DNA of 64,000 nt, from contig JAKSJN010000003.1 of the NCBI GenBank assembly GCA_024402135.1, positions 1-64,000 on the forward strand. The letters run 5' to 3'. Positions 5,605 to 13,726 of this stretch are shown here, piece by piece (positions within the stretch are counted from its first letter, which is position 1; every line of letters begins with the position of its first letter). The notes beneath the pieces were generated by a model. That model saw nothing but the letters and a program-made list of their open reading frames with translations, was not told the DNA's origin and searched no databases. The position numbers and the translations under genes are program-made. Source of the DNA: Bacteroidales bacterium. Its GTDB lineage: Bacteria; Bacteroidota; Bacteroidia; Bacteroidales; UBA932.

Positions 5605-5810
5605 CTTGACGCTTATATATTATACTTAGATATATACTTAAATATATCTGGTATATGTTATTACTTAATGTATAAGTAATTGTATATCTGTTATTTAAGT
5701 GCGGAAAACTTTCGATTCGGGCAATAGCGTCCCGCCTTGAAATTGCACTTTCTTCGCCTCACCTTTGCAGCAGTCTATAGAAACTGTTGATTTGAGGCGA
5801 ATGAAAGACT

Positions 5811-6359
5811 ATGAGTAAACGCGAACTTGACGAGCTGCGAGACCGAATTGAACAACTGTTTGTTGACTCAGTGGATGGCAAACTGGACAACAAAGCTATT
5901 TCAATCGGTAAGTTGACCGAATCCGGTCGTATATTTCTTTCAATACTATCAGGATTGGAGTTCAAAAATGAAATCCAGTTCTATGTGCACCCAGATGACC
6001 TGATTCATATTTACAAGGGCCATATAGGCAAGAATGAAGACGATATCTCAAATCTGATTCCTCTTACAATTGATGATATCCGCGGGATAGTGGACGTATT
6101 GTATCATCCCGATGCAATCGCCTATTTGGGCGAAGACAGTAAAGGAAAGAAGTTCGTTTTCTTCCGGGAGGGCGAGATCGGTTGTTTCAATCTTATTGAC
6201 GTTTATGCCATGAGAAGAGGCAAACTGACAGTCAAGACCTACTATCATACAAAAAAGGGCGTATCCCAAAGTGCAATGACACTCCTTGCACAGACGTCCG
6301 AAACGTATGGGGCAACCCTTTCAGTCGCAAATATACCAATTCTTTTAGAATCCAAATAA
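5811..6359 (+). CDS. Orphan protein with PBECR-like (barnase-EndoU-ColicinE5/D-RelE-like) domain
   Basis: A 182-residue cytoplasmic protein with no signal peptide. The N-terminal third is a helical, charged segment. The C-terminal part has the look of a PBECR nuclease domain: HIYKGHIGK (about residues 66-74), LTIDDIRGIVDVLYHPDAI, KFVFFREGE, and an YAMRRGKLTVKTYYH strand. In such domains the conserved His and late Ser/Thr/Tyr residues form the RNase site. These domains usually end phage MuF heads or polymorphic toxins, so a stand-alone copy is unusual. No antitoxin-like gene is adjacent. The gene is AT-richer than the core genes and runs against the strand of its polysaccharide-locus neighbours. 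Family assignment is by resemblance only. Confidence 0.5.
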   Translation: MSKRELDELRDRIEQLFVDSVDGKLDNKAISIGKLTESGRIFLSILSGLEFKNEIQFYVHPDDLIHIYKGHIGKNEDDISNLIPLTIDDIRGIVDVLYHPDAIAYLGEDSKGKKFVFFREGEIGCFNLIDVYAMRRGKLTVKTYYHTKKGVSQSAMTLLAQTSETYGATLSVANIPILLESK

Positions 6360-6407
6360 TTATGTCAAACTTCAATTCTTTTTCCGCGGTTCTGGGGCTG
6401 GCCTGTC

Positions 6408-6887
6408 TTATTCTATGTCTTCCAGATGTTCCCTGGGGATGTATGGGGTGGCGACAGCTGCTCGATCGTTGAGTTTGACAATGAGCCTGCGTTCGCCTTT
6501 GATGCGTCTGATGATGCCTTCGCATCCTTTGAAGATGCCCGAGATTACTCTTTTGCGCTTTCCTTCGAAGAAGCTCGGGTCGTCAACGGGGAGGTAGATG
6601 ACCGGCTCGTCGTGGTAAGGGGCCATAACGAAGAAGGTTTGCATGACGTTGTCCGGAATGGGCTGGGGCTCTCGGTTTTTTGCGTCACGATAAATCAGGA
6701 GTTTGTCGTATAACTCGAACTTGAGCCTGTGGATGACCGCATCTGTGCACTGGATGAAGTATAGCGTCCTCAAGTCGTTGATGCCGACATGGCGTATGCC
6801 TTCGTACTCCAGGACTTGGAGGACGTAGGACTTTTCACGTATCGTGCGTGTGGCGAACCACTTCAGTTGTGCATCCTGCTTTTGCAT
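6408..6887 (-). CDS. UpxY-family NusG-like transcription antiterminator
   Basis: UpxY proteins are NusG paralogues that bind RNA polymerase on a specific leader and let it read through long capsule operons. The 159 residues start with a NusG-like strand KWFATRTIREKSYVLQVL. The end resembles a KOW motif, with RVISGIFKGCEGIIRRIKG, KLNDRAAVATPYIP and REHLEDIE. The start at 6887 is chosen because the 41 residues before it (frame open from 7010) are Cys/Arg-rich, unlike the family, and overlap the structured leader. It is the first gene of the polysaccharide locus on this strand. Regulation probably acts through the leader at 6888-7088. Confidence 0.85.
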   Translation of the reverse strand: MQKQDAQLKWFATRTIREKSYVLQVLEYEGIRHVGINDLRTLYFIQCTDAVIHRLKFELYDKLLIYRDAKNREPQPIPDNVMQTFFVMAPYHDEPVIYLPVDDPSFFEGKRKRVISGIFKGCEGIIRRIKGERRLIVKLNDRAAVATPYIPREHLEDIE

Positions 6888-7088
6888 AATCGGTGCTGTT
6901 CTGGCGGGTCTGTTACCCGTCTGTATGGGACTAGTTCTCCCCCTCCCCGTCTTGTGCTTGCATTGCCGGCATACAGACGCGACAATGCAGAAGCGGGTCA
7001 GCTCCGGCATTCAGCTATGTCTCTGAAGTGTTCCGCCCTAGTCCCTAGTGACAAAAACACGGCCTTCGGGAATGTTACCACTCCCTGG
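6888..7088 (-). promoter_or_regulatory. Structured 5' leader of upxY with crossing stems
   Basis: Two long perfect complementarities cross each other. CGTCTGTATG (6918-6927) pairs with CATACAGACG (6970-6979), and GGGACTAG (6927-6934) pairs with CTAGTCCC (7038-7045). The 6970-6979 segment also lies in the loop of a hairpin GCATTG/CAATGC (6960-6965, 6983-6988). Segment 6918-6927 partly overlaps a local hairpin CGGGT/ACCCG (6905-6919). The leader can therefore adopt a pseudoknot or alternative local folds about 30 nt before the start codon. No convincing alternative gene is present. Confidence 0.55.
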
Positions 7089-7094
7089 ATGCCA

Positions 7095-7127
7095 CAAAGG
7101 TACTGAATCGTTTGATATATAGGGCAA
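7095..7127 (-). promoter_or_regulatory. Candidate upxY promoter
   Basis: On the minus strand TTG (7127-7125), a 22-nt spacer, then TACCTTTG (7102-7095). The spacer is longer than the 19 nt seen in the best promoters of this window, so this is a moderate match. It predicts a leader of about 200 nt. Confidence 0.45.
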
Positions 7128-7181
7128 AATAAATGACGAAATGACGCGAAGGCTCACCCTACACGTCACTCACAACCGTCA

Positions 7182-9041
7182 TTACAGGTAGTATTTGAGA
7201 TTTTCGAACTGGACTTCCTGGTCGAGATCCTTGAGGAAGTCGTCGAGAGTTTCACGGGTGACGTCTCCGAGTTCGTATTCCTTGAGGGCGTCTTTGCGGA
7301 TTTCGGCGATCCATGCTCGTCGTGCTGCAATATAGTCGCTTTCGATCTTGGCCGCTATCTCGGGGGTGATGTCGCCTTCGAAGCCGTAGTATTCATGGAT
7401 GAGCCTGTATGACCAAGCCCAGCGGTACTCGTTGTAGTTGTCGTTTGCGGCAGAGAGTTCGTCTCGAATAGCTTGGACGTCATTGAGCCGGCCGCTCCGG
7501 ATGGCTTCGACAATGCGGTTTTCTTCGCTGACCGGTATGAGCAGGCCGCTGAGGTCGCTCCATTTGCCTGTGCCGACCTTGCTCTTCGGTTCCTCGATAC
7601 GATGGCGCTTGAGGACTGCTCCCATGTAGATGCGAAGGGCTATGTCGTAATATTTGATGCCTTTCTTGAGGGAGGAGTTCTTTATGATGTAGTCGTGGTA
7701 GTTGTATGATTCGACGTCTCCGGATACTTCGAGAAGGGCTTCGAGAGTGCGTTTTGCGTTCATGATGCCTCCGACCGAGAATGGACTGAGCCAGTCGTAG
7801 TTGATTATGGAGTTCTTTGCTCCTTCGGGACGTCTGTCGCGCTTAGGCCATTTGCGGATGTCTCGGTACAGGCCGACAGTGGTGAGGTTGCGGCCTGGGA
7901 TGATGTACATGTCTTCTCCGTAGGCTATGAGGTAGCTGAACGGGAGGTTGTGGGTGTCCGGATGGTGCATGAGCTTGCCGAAGCAGACACTGAATGTTCC
8001 GATCCTTGCGGGAAGGAGTATGTATGAGCCGCTGGCGGTCTTGGTTCCGCGTTCGAGCGTGCCCCAGTGCAGCGGTCCCATCTTGTATGCATGGTTGCTG
8101 AAGTTGGTAGCTGAGCCGGCGTTGTAGAAGGAGAGCTCGGTTCCGATGAGGAGCGAGCATTTGTGGTGGCTGGCGGTGAATGGGCCGCAGAAGGCGGCAC
8201 AGGCCTCTCCGTTACTCATGTAGTTGTTGGCGAAGAACAGGCTGTTTTCGGCGGTGAAGCCGTCGACGATCTTGCAGGCTTCTCCGACGAAGCAGCCTTC
8301 GAGCTTGGCGTTGTTGTCGATATTGGATCCGTTATAGACGACTGTGTTTTCACAGATGACTCCCGTTCCGATGTGGACCGGTGCCTCGGGAAGGCTCCTG
8401 AGGGTGCATTCGCGCAGATGCTGGGCTCCGTCGACGACACAGTGGTTGCCGATGTGGCAGTTGATGATTTCTCCGGTGTTGACGATACGTACCTTGTGAT
8501 GGATGCTGCCGATGCCTTCGGCTTTCTTTCTGCGGTCGGCTATATAGTCGCTGATGACTCCCCTGATGGCCGTTGTGAACTCTTTGTCCTGTTCATATTT
8601 GACCATGAGGCTGGCGAGCTGGGAGGACAGGCCGTCGAAGATCATGACGTTGCCGTCCCCTACTTCGTTGAGCACAGGGATGACGGTTCCTTCGCCGAAG
8701 GAGGCATTTTCGGTGGTTTCGATGCAGTGGACGTTGCTGATAAGGCAGTCGTTGCCGATGCGGTAGTTGTTGATGTATCCGCGGACGTTTTCAATGAGAC
8801 AGCCGTCTCCGATAGTGACGTTCCTTAGGGTCGCGTTGTAGATGCCGCAGTTCTTTCCGAAGCCTTCGGTGACTTCGATGGTTCCTTCGTTGGAGCCGAG
8901 GGTGACGTTGCCGTAGAAGGCTGTGTTCTTTACTCGCTGTGCGTCAAATCCTTGGTCGGCTACGGTTATGCTGTTCCAGTCCTGGGCAGTGCAGCCGGAC
9001 ATGGTCATGATATATATTTCTTCCTGTGTAAGTATTCTCAT
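7182..9041 (-). CDS. DUF4954 family protein with left-handed beta-helix repeats
   Basis: A 619-residue protein with runs of hexapeptide-like turns through the first half (for example GNVTLGSNEGTIEV, NVTIGDGCLIENV, YRIGNDCLISNV, VHIGTGVICENTVV). This is the fold of acyl/nucleotidyl-transferase trimers. The second half is helical, with many Tyr and charged residues. Sequence and size match the Bacteroidota DUF4954 family, whose substrate is unknown to me; a sugar or acyl transferase role is an inference from the fold. The start at the second Met (9041) is preferred because MRxLT begins the family. deoD (9083) lies upstream on the same strand, 41 bp away, and may be co-transcribed. Confidence 0.85.
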   Translation of the reverse strand: MRILTQEEIYIMTMSGCTAQDWNSITVADQGFDAQRVKNTAFYGNVTLGSNEGTIEVTEGFGKNCGIYNATLRNVTIGDGCLIENVRGYINNYRIGNDCLISNVHCIETTENASFGEGTVIPVLNEVGDGNVMIFDGLSSQLASLMVKYEQDKEFTTAIRGVISDYIADRRKKAEGIGSIHHKVRIVNTGEIINCHIGNHCVVDGAQHLRECTLRSLPEAPVHIGTGVICENTVVYNGSNIDNNAKLEGCFVGEACKIVDGFTAENSLFFANNYMSNGEACAAFCGPFTASHHKCSLLIGTELSFYNAGSATNFSNHAYKMGPLHWGTLERGTKTASGSYILLPARIGTFSVCFGKLMHHPDTHNLPFSYLIAYGEDMYIIPGRNLTTVGLYRDIRKWPKRDRRPEGAKNSIINYDWLSPFSVGGIMNAKRTLEALLEVSGDVESYNYHDYIIKNSSLKKGIKYYDIALRIYMGAVLKRHRIEEPKSKVGTGKWSDLSGLLIPVSEENRIVEAIRSGRLNDVQAIRDELSAANDNYNEYRWAWSYRLIHEYYGFEGDITPEIAAKIESDYIAARRAWIAEIRKDALKEYELGDVTRETLDDFLKDLDQEVQFENLKYYL

Positions 9042-9082
9042 TGGCATTCGGGGGTGGGCAGGAGTGGTTGTCGCGCGTCAGA

Positions 9083-9787
9083 TTACATTATTGCGGCATC
9101 GAGGGCGATCTTCATCATCTGGGTGAAGTTCTTCTGGCGCTCCTCAGGGGTTGTGATGGTGTCTTCGACGAAGGAGTCGGAGATGGTGAGGAGGCAGGCT
9201 GCATTCTTGCCGAGGACCTGGGCGTTGGCGAAGAGGGCGAATGATTCCATTTCGACTGCCACACAGCCTTTGGCATGGATCTCTTCGAGGTAGTCGGATG
9301 ATTCGCGGTAGAAGACGTCCGATGAGTGGATGAGGCCTTCCTTGATGTCGATCTCGAGGGCCTTGGCTGCTGCACGGAGCTTGTCGTTAAGGGCGGCCGA
9401 CGGGAGTGTAGTGTCGCCTTCGAAGCCGCTCTGGGTCTTGGCGTAGGTGCTTTCGCTGTAGGCTGCTGTCGCGAGGACTACATCATAGACGTGAACGTCC
9501 TTGACATATGAGCCGGCCGATCCGATGCGGATGATGTTCTCGACTCCGTAGTCGCGGTAGAGTTCGTATGAGTAGATGCCTATCGACGGCATGCCCATTC
9601 CGCTGGCCATTACGGTCACCGGCTGACCCTTCCATGTGCCGGTGTAGCCCTGGATGCCGCGGACGTCATTGACTAGCACGGGATTCTCGAGGAAGGTTTC
9701 AGCGATGAATCTGGCGCGGAGCGGATCACCTGGCATGAGGACGGTCTTGGCGATGTCGCCGGGTTTTGCGGAATTATGGGGTGTCAT
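9083..9787 (-). CDS. deoD: Purine-nucleoside phosphorylase, DeoD type
   Basis: DeoD cleaves purine (deoxy)nucleosides with phosphate to the free base and (deoxy)ribose-1-phosphate in purine salvage. At 234 residues it matches the hexameric bacterial form. Visible motifs are the phosphate-binding MPGDPLRARFIAETFLE near the N terminus, VMASGMGMPSIGIYSYEL, IIRIGSAGS, the ribose-site VAVEMESFALF, and the base-site TISDSF. The start follows from the conserved TPHNSAKPGDIAKTVLMPGDP opening. It is divergent from the Fur-family gene at 9881. Confidence 0.93.
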   Translation of the reverse strand: MTPHNSAKPGDIAKTVLMPGDPLRARFIAETFLENPVLVNDVRGIQGYTGTWKGQPVTVMASGMGMPSIGIYSYELYRDYGVENIIRIGSAGSYVKDVHVYDVVLATAAYSESTYAKTQSGFEGDTTLPSAALNDKLRAAAKALEIDIKEGLIHSSDVFYRESSDYLEEIHAKGCVAVEMESFALFANAQVLGKNAACLLTISDSFVEDTITTPEERQKNFTQMMKIALDAAIM

Positions 9788-9880
9788 ATCGTGTATCGGT
9801 TAAAAATTTGACATTGCTTGTTCAGCGTAAAGATAGGAATTATGCAACAAAAAACTAAATTTGTGATAATTCAACAGACA

Positions 9881-10315
9881 ATGGCAGAAAACGAGATAGT
9901 CGAGCTCATGCGTGCTCATGAAGTGCGCCCTACCGCTAACAGGATAATCGTTGCCGAGGCTCTTGCGGCCGCGGGCAGGCCTCTGTCGCTCATGGAGCTG
10001 GAGGACAGGATCGAATCCATTGACAAGTCGGGCATTTTCCGCAGCCTGATGCTGTTTAAGGAGAAGCACATGCTGCACACGATCGAGGATGGAAGCAATG
10101 GTGTCCGCTACGAGCTCTGTCACAGCCACAGCGACGAGCATGATGACGACGGCCACGCGCATTTCTTCTGTACCGAATGCCACAGGACCTTCTGCCTCAA
10201 CGACGTGCCGACCCCGGACGTAGCCCTTCCGGACGGATTCTGGAAGGAGTCGGTCAACATTGTCATAAAGGGCATCTGCCCGGAGTGCAGCAGGTCGGCC
10301 GGCCAGAAACAGTAA
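9881..10315 (+). CDS. Fur-family metalloregulator
   Basis: A 144-residue winged-helix repressor of the Fur/Zur/PerR type. The DNA-binding half has RPTANRIIVAEALAAAGRPLSLMELEDRIESIDKSGIFRSL. A His/Asp-rich hinge (HSHSDEHDDDGHAH, about residue 85) provides the regulatory metal site. The structural zinc site is CTEC, paired with CPEC near the C terminus. The start at 9881 is chosen because the 21 upstream in-frame residues are not Fur-like. The metal sensed cannot be told from the sequence; Zur or Fur are both possible. It diverges from deoD, and a LOG-like gene follows on the same strand. Confidence 0.85.
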   Translation: MAENEIVELMRAHEVRPTANRIIVAEALAAAGRPLSLMELEDRIESIDKSGIFRSLMLFKEKHMLHTIEDGSNGVRYELCHSHSDEHDDDGHAHFFCTECHRTFCLNDVPTPDVALPDGFWKESVNIVIKGICPECSRSAGQKQ

Positions 10316-10375
10316 GATACCATAAAAGCTGTTCACGGAACATCATCCAATAGACAACCACGAACTCAGTAACCG

Positions 10376-11485
10376 ATGAAACCATATTTCGAGATTGAAT
10401 CCATCAAGGAACTTAAGGAAGTGATGTCCGAAATGGGCAGCGACCACGTATTCAGACACATTGCATTCCAGGATATTGATCTTATGGCTGTCAATCTCGA
10501 GGGGTATTCCTTTGCCGATTGCATCTTCATGAGCTGCAATATGACAAGAGACATCGAGAACAGGATGGATTCTAGGTGCACGATCTTCCCGGGCATCGAG
10601 CTGCCGTTCAGGATGTTCCAGAACCGGCTCTATGATGCTTCTTCGCTGTATGGAAACTGGGAGGACAGTGAGAAATGGTCTTTCGAGAAGTGCTATGATA
10701 CTGAGGTTTACCGCCATTACAAGGAGGAGGGCAATCCTGCTCCGGACATCAAGGAGGCGTTCGGCCGTTCGACCCATGATTTTTCGATGAGTGACGCGCT
10801 GGTTGATTTTCTCAGCGGCTACGATCCGAAGAGTGTCGTTGCCGTAATGGGCGGCCATTCGATTTCCAGGGCGGACGATAGCTATTCCAAGGTTGCGAAG
10901 ATCAGCAAGAAGCTGACCGAGGAGGGCAAGCTGATGGCTAGCGGTGGCGGTCCTGGTGCCATGGAGGCGACTCATCTTGGTGCCTGGATGGCAGGAAGGT
11001 CTTCCGATGAGCTGGAGGATGCGATCAATATGCTGAAGCCCTTCCCTACTTTCAGGGATGGTGGATGGCTGGAAGCGGCTTTCGAGGTGATGAAGAAGTA
11101 TCCTAGGGGCAATTACGAGAGTTTGGGCATTCCGACCTGGTTCTACGGCCACGAGCCTGCGACTCCTTTCGCTTCCAAGATTGCGAAGTATTTCGATAAC
11201 AGCATTCGCGAGGATACTCTCCTTGCGATATCGAAGGGTGGTATCATCTATACTCCGGGAAGTGCCGGCACAATGCAGGAGGTTTTCCAGGATGCCGCCC
11301 AGAATCATTATGAGACCTGGGATCATTCGAGTCCTATGGTATTCCTCGGGGAATCGTTCTTTACCCAGAAGGTGCCGGTCTACAGCCTTCTTGCCGAACT
11401 TTCGGATCGTGGCGTTTACAAGAACCTCATTCTCTCAATAACCGACGACCCTAAGGAGGTCGTGGAGAACATCATCAATTGGTAG
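10376..11485 (+). CDS. LOG/TIGR00730-like Rossmann protein with N-terminal extension
   Basis: A 369-residue protein whose C-terminal two thirds carry the lysine-decarboxylase-like Rossmann fold: AVMGGHSISR (about 160), ASGGGPGAMEA (about 187), and PGSAGTMQEVFQ (about 298). In LOG enzymes the GGGxGxM and PGGxGTxxE motifs bind nucleotide and catalyse release of cytokinin-type bases from nucleotide monophosphates. Here PGG is PGS and AGT follows, a variant seen in longer bacterial homologues. The first 120 residues are outside the usual LOG domain and contain a pentapeptide-like stretch (AFQDIDLMAVNLEGYSFADCIF). Activity on purine nucleotides would suit the adjacent guanine-deaminase-like gene, but this is inference. 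Confidence 0.75.
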   Translation: MKPYFEIESIKELKEVMSEMGSDHVFRHIAFQDIDLMAVNLEGYSFADCIFMSCNMTRDIENRMDSRCTIFPGIELPFRMFQNRLYDASSLYGNWEDSEKWSFEKCYDTEVYRHYKEEGNPAPDIKEAFGRSTHDFSMSDALVDFLSGYDPKSVVAVMGGHSISRADDSYSKVAKISKKLTEEGKLMASGGGPGAMEATHLGAWMAGRSSDELEDAINMLKPFPTFRDGGWLEAAFEVMKKYPRGNYESLGIPTWFYGHEPATPFASKIAKYFDNSIREDTLLAISKGGIIYTPGSAGTMQEVFQDAAQNHYETWDHSSPMVFLGESFFTQKVPVYSLLAELSDRGVYKNLILSITDDPKEVVENIINW

Positions 11486-11531
11486 ATGACGTCAGGGTTC
11501 AAAACCTATACGTCACAAAACGACGAAGATT

Positions 11532-11987
11532 ATGAACAAGTACATGAAGTCAGCGATACGCGAGGCGTATTCAGGCATTAGGGCTGGTCATGGCGGCCCG
11601 TTCGGCAGTGTGATAGTCAAGGACGGCAAGGTTGTCGCCAGGGGACACAACAGAGTTCTTTTGAAGCATGATCCGACCTGCCATGGGGAGATGGAGGCTA
11701 TCCGTAGCGCATGCCGCAAACTGGGCACCAATGACCTGAGCGGATGCGAACTCTATACCACTGCTGAGCCTTGTCCTATGTGCCTTGGTGCCATCATGTG
11801 GTCGAATATCAAAAAGGTCCACTATGGCTGTACCATTAAGGATACCGACTCGATCGGTTTCAGGGATGACCGCTTCTACAACCACCTCAGCGGCAAGGTT
11901 CAGGTTCTCGAGATGGACGAGGTCGACCGTGTTGAGTGCCTTGAACTGTTCAGCGACTACTCCGGAATGGAGCATGACTTATACTAG
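11532..11987 (+). CDS. Guanine deaminase-like nucleoside/base deaminase
   Basis: A 151-residue zinc-dependent deaminase of the cytidine deaminase fold. The zinc and catalytic motif is CHGEME (His and Glu, about residue 54) with PCPMCLGAI (two Cys, about residue 83). GHGGPFGSVIVKDGKV near the N terminus and the late FRDDRFY segment resemble small bacterial guanine deaminases more than tRNA adenosine deaminases. Guanine deamination to xanthine would feed purine salvage together with deoD nearby. A tRNA-adenosine deaminase (TadA) role is less likely, given the C-terminal sequence. It has its own terminator downstream. Confidence 0.8.
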   Translation: MNKYMKSAIREAYSGIRAGHGGPFGSVIVKDGKVVARGHNRVLLKHDPTCHGEMEAIRSACRKLGTNDLSGCELYTTAEPCPMCLGAIMWSNIKKVHYGCTIKDTDSIGFRDDRFYNHLSGKVQVLEMDEVDRVECLELFSDYSGMEHDLY

Positions 11988-11988
11988 A

Positions 11989-12017
11989 AAAGGCCGACCT
12001 TGATGGTCGACCTTTTT
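11989..12017 (+). terminator. Terminator after the deaminase gene
   Basis: AAGGCCGACC and GGTCGACCTT form a stem with one mismatch and a short loop, followed by TTTTTT. Confidence 0.75.
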
Positions 12018-12046
12018 TGTTGCGGAGGGTCTGTTCCCTCGCGTCA

Positions 12047-12730
12047 CTAAAGTCCTTCGCCTCCGTCGCCCTTGAGGACTGGGAGGTGCCATTTGTATTT
12101 TACTGCAAGTACACGGATGACGATGACGACGATGATGGATATCATTGCCGAGAGCTCCGCGGTACCGCCCAGGTCACGGATGAAGACGTACGCTATACCT
12201 CCGGCTATACATGCCATTGCATAGATCTCGCTGCGGAAGATGAGCGGAATCTCGCGGAGAAGGACGTCTCGGATGACACCGCCGCCGGCTCCAGTGATGC
12301 AGCCCATGATGATGGCGGTCCAGCCCGGGAAGCCCATGGTGAGCGTCTTTTCGATTCCGATGACGTTGAAGAGCGCCAGTCCGATTGTATCGAAGAGGAA
12401 CAGTGTATAGCGGGTATGGACGATCTGTTTCTTGAATACGATGGTCAGCAGGAGGCTGAGTGCACAGCACCAGAAATAGACACTGTTGGTCAGCCAGAAT
12501 GGAGGGATGCCGAGCATGAGGTCGCGCATGGTTCCGCCACCGATGGCTGTGGCCATGCCGACGACGTAGGCTCCGAACCAGTCGAAGCTCTTGCTGGATG
12601 CGAGACGGATGCCGGAGATGGCGAAGGCCAGGGTTCCGACGAACTCGACGATGACGAATGGAGCCGGAATGCGGAGCATCGCTCCCATGTCCGACAGCAG
12701 CTTGAGGATGTCTTGCCAGATGATTTCCAT
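12047..12730 (-). CDS. TRIC-type (UPF0126/YadS) inner-membrane channel protein
   Basis: A 227-residue integral membrane protein with about seven hydrophobic segments. Both glycine-rich repeat motifs of the family are present: TAIGGGTMRDLMLG (about residue 62) and GAGGGVIRDVLLREIP (about residue 148), reflecting its internal duplication. Homologues are trimeric cation (K+) channels; some bacterial members are only known as UPF0126. It follows a HAD phosphatase by 6 bp, so the two are probably co-transcribed. Confidence 0.88.
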   Translation of the reverse strand: MEIIWQDILKLLSDMGAMLRIPAPFVIVEFVGTLAFAISGIRLASSKSFDWFGAYVVGMATAIGGGTMRDLMLGIPPFWLTNSVYFWCCALSLLLTIVFKKQIVHTRYTLFLFDTIGLALFNVIGIEKTLTMGFPGWTAIIMGCITGAGGGVIRDVLLREIPLIFRSEIYAMACIAGGIAYVFIRDLGGTAELSAMISIIVVIVIRVLAVKYKWHLPVLKGDGGEGL

Positions 12731-12736
12731 TTCAGG

Positions 12737-13570
12737 CTACTTTGAGAGTCCGGCGAGAACATAGTCCGCCTTTATCTTGTCGATGATGGCGCATACGACC
12801 TTGAAGGTGCGGCTGTCCGGTGTATAGATGGCCGGGGTGTGGAAGTTGACGCGTCCCTGGCGCTTGAGCTTTTCGGCTGCCTTGCGCTTGCGTTCGTTTG
12901 CCGGATCATAGACTGCTATCGAGTGACCGCCGAACATGTTGACGATCTTCATGCATGGGACGTCTGTGTCTCCGTCTCCGAAGTAGATCATGTGGTTGAA
13001 CGGGATGCGTTTCTTGTCGTCCGCCATGCTTTCGTTTACCATCTTGTTGTCGCGTGAGCTGAGGATGCCCTTGCTGATCTTGAACAGGAACTGGGTCTTT
13101 GCGGTATAGTCGACCGCCATTCCCGGCCACTGGGCATCTCCGTTGTCGTCGTACATGAATGAGCCGGCGAAGACGTGCTTGAATTCGTGCGCGATCGGGC
13201 TGCCCTCGATGATTTCCTTGAGGCCGGACGAGTTGATGTAGTGCTCGACGATGACGCCGTGCTCGCGTCCGTAGCGGTTGACAGCCTGGAACCATTCGCG
13301 GACACCTTCGAAGAGCTCAATGTCGGCACCGAAGCCGCGGAAGGATTCGCGACGGAGAGAGATACCGTTCTTGCGGGCCTCGTCGAACATCATCTTCATG
13401 TACGCAAGGACGTTGCTGGCATCCTGACCTGTCGCCAGGGTGTCGCTCATTGTCCAGAACTGTTCAGGGGTCTTGCCGACCGCCTGGATGAAGCCGAATT
13501 CCTGCATGTTTCCGGGCGACAAGGTGCCGTCGAAATCATAGATCAAGGCTGCTATGGGTTGCTTTTTCAT
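12737..13570 (-). CDS. HAD-superfamily hydrolase
   Basis: A 277-residue phosphatase-like protein. HAD motif I is YDFDGTLSPG (about residues 11-20), motif II/III is in the KTQFLFKISKGI region, and motif IV is IYFGDGDTDVPCMK (about 218). The cap segment between motifs I and II is helical (QAVGKTPEQFWTMSDTLA onward). The substrate is not predictable. The start is the Met before KKQPIAALIYDFDG. It is divergent from the acyl-CoA synthetase gene. Confidence 0.85.
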   Translation of the reverse strand: MKKQPIAALIYDFDGTLSPGNMQEFGFIQAVGKTPEQFWTMSDTLATGQDASNVLAYMKMMFDEARKNGISLRRESFRGFGADIELFEGVREWFQAVNRYGREHGVIVEHYINSSGLKEIIEGSPIAHEFKHVFAGSFMYDDNGDAQWPGMAVDYTAKTQFLFKISKGILSSRDNKMVNESMADDKKRIPFNHMIYFGDGDTDVPCMKIVNMFGGHSIAVYDPANERKRKAAEKLKRQGRVNFHTPAIYTPDSRTFKVVCAIIDKIKADYVLAGLSK

Positions 13571-13726
13571 AAGAATTTCACCACTTAATTCGCAATTTCA
13601 CCACATTGGGCATTTTTTGCCCCGTTATATTTGGTTTTACAAATATACGGACAAAATTCGATTGCATATCGAAGGGCAAAAAGTTAAATTTGGAAAAGAA
13701 ATTGAACAACAAAATACACAATCGAT

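Noticed and set aside
12017-12745. 242-codon antisense frame over the TRIC-type channel gene
   Set aside because: Asp/Glu-rich shadow produced by codon bias on the opposite strand.
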